64,000 bases of DNA, from NCBI RefSeq assembly GCF_014075995.1, contig NZ_CP055153.1:1984001-2048000 (forward strand), read 5' to 3'. Both the position numbers and the translations under genes were made by a program. This document shows positions 59,802-64,000 of the stretch, piece by piece. The notes under the pieces are model-generated. The model saw only the letters and a program-made list of their open reading frames with translations. It had not been told where the DNA came from and did not search any database. Each line of letters opens with the position of its first letter. Position 1 is the first letter of the stretch. Origin of the DNA: Adhaeribacter radiodurans. GTDB lineage: Bacteria; Bacteroidota; Bacteroidia; Cytophagales; Hymenobacteraceae.

Positions 59802-60140
59802 ATTTTGCTTCTTAATTTATAGAAATTATTATCGTTAATTTCATAATCGTAAATAACAATAATAAAAGATCATATTAAGTTTAAACATAGATACATTTAG
59901 TGAGATTAATCTATACCAAATTCATACTCTTAAACGCGTCTTTAACTTTTCAGATATAAAATATAACTAACTAAAAGTAAAAGCTGATACTTTTTTATAG
60001 TAGATTAATTTTAAATATTAATCTCAATAATTATATACTAAATTCATGGGATTAGCTTTTATTTTTAGGTAAATTCCTGATAATTTTAGTTATTTACTCA
60101 TCATTGCCGTAATTTTTGATACTCGCTTTAATTAATTAAT

Positions 60141-61517
60141 ATGGCTACTAACCAACCAGAATTAAAGAAAGTTTTAAAGCCTGTTCACTTATGGGCGATG
60201 GCGGTTGGTTTAGTAATTTCGGGCGAATATTTTGGCTGGAACTACGGTTGGGGTGTAGCGGGTACTTTAGGTTTTTTAGTAGCTACCTTGGTGGTAACTC
60301 TGTTTTACGTAACGTTCGTTTTTAGTTTTACCGAACTAACTACTTCTATTCCGCACGCGGGTGGTCCTTTTGCTTATGCCTACCGCGCCATGGGTCCGGT
60401 GGGAGCTTTGGTGGCTGGCTATGCTACCTTGGTGGAATTTGTTTTTGCCGCGCCTGCTATTGCTTTTGCCTTAGGCAGCTATGTTCATTTTTTATATCCC
60501 GAAATACCTGTTCTAGTTACGGCTTTAGGTTGCTACGTTATTTTTACCGGCTTAAACGTACTGGGTGTAAAAGAATCGGCGCTGTTTTCGGTGGTGGTAA
60601 CAACCTTAGCCGTGCTGGAATTAGTCGTTTACCTGGGAATTGTAGCTCCCGCTTTTAAAACCGAAAATTTTTTACTAAATCCTTTGCCTTTTGGTTGGTG
60701 GGGCGTATTTGCAGCTCTGCCTTTTGCTATATGGTTATACGTGTGCATTGAAGGAGTAGCCATGGTGGCCGAAGAAGTAAAAGATAGTAAAAAAGCTATC
60801 GCTCAAGGTTATATATCCGGTATTTTAACTTTACTCGTGTTGGCTTTAGCCGTAATGATTGTTACCGGCGGCATTACTAACTGGCAAAACCTGGCTGCTA
60901 TTGATTATCCCTTACCCGCCGCCATTGGCTTGGTTTTAGGAAAAAACAACCCTGTTACCCAGCTTTTTGCCGGTATTGGTTTGTTTGGTTTAATAGCTTC
61001 TTTTCACGGTATTATACTTACTTATTCGCGGCAATTGTTTGCTTTGGCCCGGAGCCGGTATTTACCTGTTGCTTTGTCCCGGATTCATCCTCGTTTTAAA
61101 ACACCGCACGTGGCCTTATTAGCGGGTGCTGGTTTTGGAATGTTGGCTTTATTTTTCCTGGATACGAGTAAACTGGTAATCTTATCTACTTTTGGAGCGG
61201 TGGTAATGTATTTAGTAAGTATGGTGAGCCTGTTTATCTTACGGAAGAAAGAACCCCATTTATCCCGGCCTTTTAAAGCTCCGTTTTACCCTTACTTTCC
61301 GGCTGTGGCTTTTTTGTTGGCTGTGGTTGCGGCCCTCGCCTTTTTGTATTACTATATCTGGTTGTGTTGCCTGTTTCTGGCCGGTTTGCTGTTTACTCTT
61401 ATTATTTTCTTTTTAACCGGTAGCCATAAAAAGCTTTCGAGCCACGATGTTACGATAAAATCTATATCCGCGGCCGGATTACCCCTGATTAATCCGACCT
61501 CTAACCATTCGGAATAA
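60141..61517 (+). CDS. eat: Ethanolamine permease
   Basis: 458 residues with twelve hydrophobic segments of the APC superfamily. Conserved parts are VHLWAMAVGLVISGEYFGWN, the ASGG-like loop SIPHAGGPFAYAYRAMGPVG, IEGVAMVAEEVKDSKKAIAQ and the C-terminal FKTPHVALLAGAGFGMLALF. The GEYFGWN start and EEVKDSKKAI are typical of ethanolamine permeases. The stop and the eutB start share one base (TAATG). It would import ethanolamine or diffuse with it through the inner membrane; free diffusion of the neutral amine also occurs. It is the first gene of a three-gene operon with eutB and eutC. Confidence 0.87.
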   Translation: MATNQPELKKVLKPVHLWAMAVGLVISGEYFGWNYGWGVAGTLGFLVATLVVTLFYVTFVFSFTELTTSIPHAGGPFAYAYRAMGPVGALVAGYATLVEFVFAAPAIAFALGSYVHFLYPEIPVLVTALGCYVIFTGLNVLGVKESALFSVVVTTLAVLELVVYLGIVAPAFKTENFLLNPLPFGWWGVFAALPFAIWLYVCIEGVAMVAEEVKDSKKAIAQGYISGILTLLVLALAVMIVTGGITNWQNLAAIDYPLPAAIGLVLGKNNPVTQLFAGIGLFGLIASFHGIILTYSRQLFALARSRYLPVALSRIHPRFKTPHVALLAGAGFGMLALFFLDTSKLVILSTFGAVVMYLVSMVSLFILRKKEPHLSRPFKAPFYPYFPAVAFLLAVVAALAFLYYYIWLCCLFLAGLLFTLIIFFLTGSHKKLSSHDVTIKSISAAGLPLINPTSNHSE

Positions 61518-62893
61518 TGAATTACCGGTATACCATACGCCAGCATACTTATACTTTCCCGGATTTAAAAACATTACTGGCCAAAGCTTCGCCGTATCGT
61601 TCCGGGGACGTTTTAGCTGGGTTAGCCGCTCTTAATTATGAGGAAAGGGTAGCAGCGCAGTTAACGTTGGCCGATGTGCCGCTCCGGACTTTTTTAAACG
61701 AAGCGCTTATTCCGTACGAAGAAGATGAAGTTACCCGATTAATTATAGATACGCATTCTGCGGCGGCCTTTGCTCCGGTAAGTCATTTTACGGTGGGAGA
61801 ATTGCGCGATTGGTTATTAAGTGAAACGGCCGATACGGCTACTTTACAACAATTAGCTCCCGGGTTTACTCCCGAAATGGTGGCTGCCGTGAGTAAACTC
61901 ATGCGTAACCAGGATTTAATTTTGGTGGCTCAGAAATGTGAAGTAATTACGCGGTTCCGGAATACCATTGGGTTAAAAGGCCATTTAGCTACGCGGCTTC
62001 AACCCAATCATCCAACTGATCATCCGAAAGGTATTGCTGCCGTGGTGCTGGATGGCTTACTAAATGGTAGCGGCGATGCGGTTATTGGTATTAACCCGGC
62101 CAGCGATCATCCGGCTACTGCAGTGCTTCTGCTCGAAATGCTCGATTACCTGCGGCAGCAATACGCCATTCCTACCCAAAGTTGTATTTTATGCCATGTT
62201 ACCACTACCCTGGAACTAATAGAGCAGCAGGCTCCCGTAGATTTAGTATTTCAATCTATTAGCGGTACCGAAAAAGGTAATCAGAGTTTTGGAATTAACC
62301 TGGCTTTGTTGCAAGAAGCGTACGAAGCGGCTTTGTCTTTAAAGCGCGGCACCATCGGGAATAACGTAATGTATTTTGAAACAGGACAAGGCAGCGCTTT
62401 GTCGGCCAATGCGCACGCGAACGTCGATCAGCAAACCTGCGAAGCCCGGGCATATGCCGTAGCCCGCCACTTTAAACCGCATTTAGTAAATTCGGTAGTT
62501 GGCTTTATTGGCCCGGAATACTTGTATAATGGTAAACAAATTATCCGGGCAGCCTTGGAAGACCATTTTTGCGCCAAAGTTATGGGTTTACCCATGGGGG
62601 TAGATATTTGTTATACCAATCACGCCGATGCCGACCAGGACGACATGGATAATCTGCTGACACTTTTAGGGGTGGCCGGTTGCAATTTTATCATGGGCGT
62701 ACCCGGGGCCGATGATATTATGTTAAATTATCAGTCTACTTCTTTTCATGATGCTTTGTATGCCCGTAAGGTGCTAGGTTTACGACCTGCTCCCGAGTTT
62801 GAACAGTGGTTACTCCAGCAAGGAATCATGAACCAAGCAGGCCAGATTCTACCTGTTGGTAATAGTCATCCTTTGCTGCAGCCATTGGATTAA
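61517..62893 (+). CDS. eutB: Ethanolamine ammonia-lyase large subunit EutB
   Basis: 458 residues, the usual length. Landmarks of the alpha subunit include FPDLKTLLAKASPYRSGDVL near the N-terminus, KLMRNQDLILVAQKCEVITR, the substrate-side GLKGHLATRLQPNHPTDHPK, GDAVIGINPASDHPATAVLL, YFETGQGSALSANAHANVDQ and MGLPMGVDICYTNHADADQD. With EutC it forms the adenosylcobalamin-dependent lyase that turns ethanolamine into acetaldehyde and ammonia. Its start overlaps the permease stop. The 264-base gap before eutC is longer than normal, so eutC may have extra expression control. Confidence 0.95.
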   Translation: MNYRYTIRQHTYTFPDLKTLLAKASPYRSGDVLAGLAALNYEERVAAQLTLADVPLRTFLNEALIPYEEDEVTRLIIDTHSAAAFAPVSHFTVGELRDWLLSETADTATLQQLAPGFTPEMVAAVSKLMRNQDLILVAQKCEVITRFRNTIGLKGHLATRLQPNHPTDHPKGIAAVVLDGLLNGSGDAVIGINPASDHPATAVLLLEMLDYLRQQYAIPTQSCILCHVTTTLELIEQQAPVDLVFQSISGTEKGNQSFGINLALLQEAYEAALSLKRGTIGNNVMYFETGQGSALSANAHANVDQQTCEARAYAVARHFKPHLVNSVVGFIGPEYLYNGKQIIRAALEDHFCAKVMGLPMGVDICYTNHADADQDDMDNLLTLLGVAGCNFIMGVPGADDIMLNYQSTSFHDALYARKVLGLRPAPEFEQWLLQQGIMNQAGQILPVGNSHPLLQPLD

Positions 62894-63157
62894 AATACAT
62901 TAAATCTTTATATTATATTAGCTGGGGTTGTTTATAACTACTATTTAGAGAGGTGTTGTTAGAATTAGTAAATTCAAGTGTATCAGCACACCAGGTGGTA
63001 CAAAAATTGAAAAATCTTAACGCATACAGTTATTTAGTCAAAATTACTTTATTCTATTATATCGCTCAATATTCGGTGTAGTATTCTGCTAATCATTTGC
63101 TCAAAAAATTAAGCGTTTAATTTCTGGATAGGGATGCCTTATTAGTTAAGTAAAAAG

Positions 63158-63931
63158 ATGGAAGACGAATCATTACCTGACTCTAAACCGGATGGGGCTG
63201 ATCCCTGGGTTTCGTTACGTGCCTTTACAGATGCCCGTATTGCTTTAGGTCATGCTGGTGTATCCGAACCCTTAAAACCTTCTCTGCAATTTAAACTGGC
63301 GCATGCCCATGCCCGCGATGCGGTGTTTTCCGAATTAAATACCTCAGAATTAATTCATGCTCTTGAAACAAAATTTGCTTTACCGGTTTATTTACTAAAA
63401 AGTCAGGTAATCAACCGGCAAGAATATTTACAGCGTCCGGATTGGGGGCGTAAGTTAAATTTAGAGTCTCTGCAGCAATTAACAAAACTCGCCGCGCCTG
63501 TTGCCGATATAGCCCTTATTTTAGCGGATGGTTTATCGGCGGAGGCAATTAACGTAAATGCACTACCCCTTTTGCAAGTCTTAATTCCGGGGCTGCGAGC
63601 GGCGGGCATAAGCCTGTCGCCGGTAACGGTGGTGCAACAAGCCCGCGTAGCGATAAGCGATGAGATAGGAGCTGCCTTGAATGCCAAAGTGGCTTTAATT
63701 TTAATTGGCGAACGGCCGGGTTTAAGCTCTCCGGACAGCATGGGCGCTTATTTTACCTATCAACCCCAGCCAGGTTTAACCGACGAATCCCGTAATTGCC
63801 TATCTAACATTCGACCTGCAGGCCTTACGTACGCGGTGGCTGCTGAAAAATTATTATATTTAATAAAAGAGTCCTTACGCTTACAACTTTCCGGTTTTCG
63901 GTTAAAAGATACTGAGAACTTATTACTGTAA
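63158..63931 (+). CDS. eutC: Ethanolamine ammonia-lyase small subunit EutC
   Basis: 257 residues. The cobalamin-binding domain includes LRAFTDARIALGHAGVSEPL and KFKLAHAHARDAVFSEL-type LQFKLAHAHARDAVFSELNT. The C-terminal domain has IALILADGLSAEAINVNALP, then RVAISDEIGAALNAKVALIL and IGERPGLSSPDSMGAYFTYQ with CLSNIRPAGLTYAVAAEKLL at the end. These are the EutC hallmarks. The reactivase EutA, aldehyde dehydrogenase and microcompartment shell genes are not in the window, though they could follow the right edge. A short gene-free tail of 69 bases ends the window. Confidence 0.94.
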   Translation: MEDESLPDSKPDGADPWVSLRAFTDARIALGHAGVSEPLKPSLQFKLAHAHARDAVFSELNTSELIHALETKFALPVYLLKSQVINRQEYLQRPDWGRKLNLESLQQLTKLAAPVADIALILADGLSAEAINVNALPLLQVLIPGLRAAGISLSPVTVVQQARVAISDEIGAALNAKVALILIGERPGLSSPDSMGAYFTYQPQPGLTDESRNCLSNIRPAGLTYAVAAEKLLYLIKESLRLQLSGFRLKDTENLLL

Positions 63932-64000
63932 ATCGACCTAAGCCTATTATTTATTAAGATTTTATTATTTCTCTTGTTTATTTAAAATTGAGTCAAATAA

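Larger units (their letters stand above)
58698..60140. other. Long A/T-rich intergenic region
   Basis: About 1.4 kb without a supported coding frame on either strand. It contains copy 3 of the TCTTGATAC motif (58770-58810) and the third ACGTAGC repeat (59731-59801). No tRNA, riboswitch-like structure or strong terminator was recognised, including no obvious cobalamin riboswitch ahead of the ethanolamine genes. Confidence 0.6.

Noticed and set aside
59000-60140. Possible cobalamin riboswitch before the ethanolamine operon
   Set aside because: No conserved B12-box-like block or paired element was found; the region is low-complexity A/T sequence.

Overview
The window looks like a chromosomal piece of a Bacteroidota bacterium of the order Cytophagales, most likely a Hymenobacteraceae member such as Adhaeribacter (an inference from family content, not from a marker gene). 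The lineage signs are: two secreted proteins with C-terminal type IX secretion (T9SS) sorting domains, a TonB-dependent receptor with an N-terminal carboxypeptidase-like domain, small PorT-like outer-membrane barrels, TAnnTTTG-type promoter boxes and A/T-rich intergenic DNA. No rRNA, tRNA or CRISPR array was seen.

Layout. 1-11.4 kb: the edge of a molybdenum hydroxylase operon (2Fe-2S subunit), a royal-jelly/Yellow-type beta-propeller, a pyruvate-oxidase-like ThDP enzyme, small secreted proteins, TatA, a lysine-rich cold-shock protein and a GMC oxidoreductase with its Tat-exported subunit 3. 11.7-24.8 kb: a SWIM/SNF2 helicase, a penicillin acylase, a complete IS5-type element next to an Xre/RES toxin-antitoxin pair, a Tat-exported SDR, RluF, and a NarL-type two-component pair whose kinase has lost its ATP-binding motifs. 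25-41.5 kb: a CsgG-like/lipoprotein pair, a PVC-type cytochrome with an SGNH hydrolase, a PHB-depolymerase-like esterase, a GyrI-like protein, a C10 (streptopain-type) cysteine protease overlapping a small lipoprotein, and a TspO-like membrane protein. 42-54.6 kb: a TonB receptor, a MarR-like regulator, manganese catalase, an aldo/keto reductase with an AraC regulator, and an accessory patch holding a standalone GHKL-ATPase/nuclease, an Mrr restriction-enzyme remnant, decayed copies of the MarR-like gene and an orphan DUF6371 toprim protein. 55-64 kb: a cadherin/Kelch T9SS protein, an outer-membrane barrel and a compact ethanolamine operon (permease, EutB, EutC) without microcompartment genes.

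Two things stand out beyond the genes. First, four minus-strand transcription units (the two-component pair, the lipoprotein/CsgG pair, the C10 protease pair and a 200-aa membrane protein) share one upstream module: a GGTAGTACTACC-type palindrome, a conserved CTCAT block and a TAnnTTTG box, with the palindrome centre 53.5-54.5 bases from the box. This reads as an undescribed local regulon, plausibly run by the LuxR-type regulator encoded between its members. Second, the intergenic DNA is packed with several families of short interspersed palindromic elements (three full and one half copy of a ~141-bp element, four copies of a ~175-bp element, and others). Many are built from two inverted copies of a small hairpin with a TCCT or TCTT loop.
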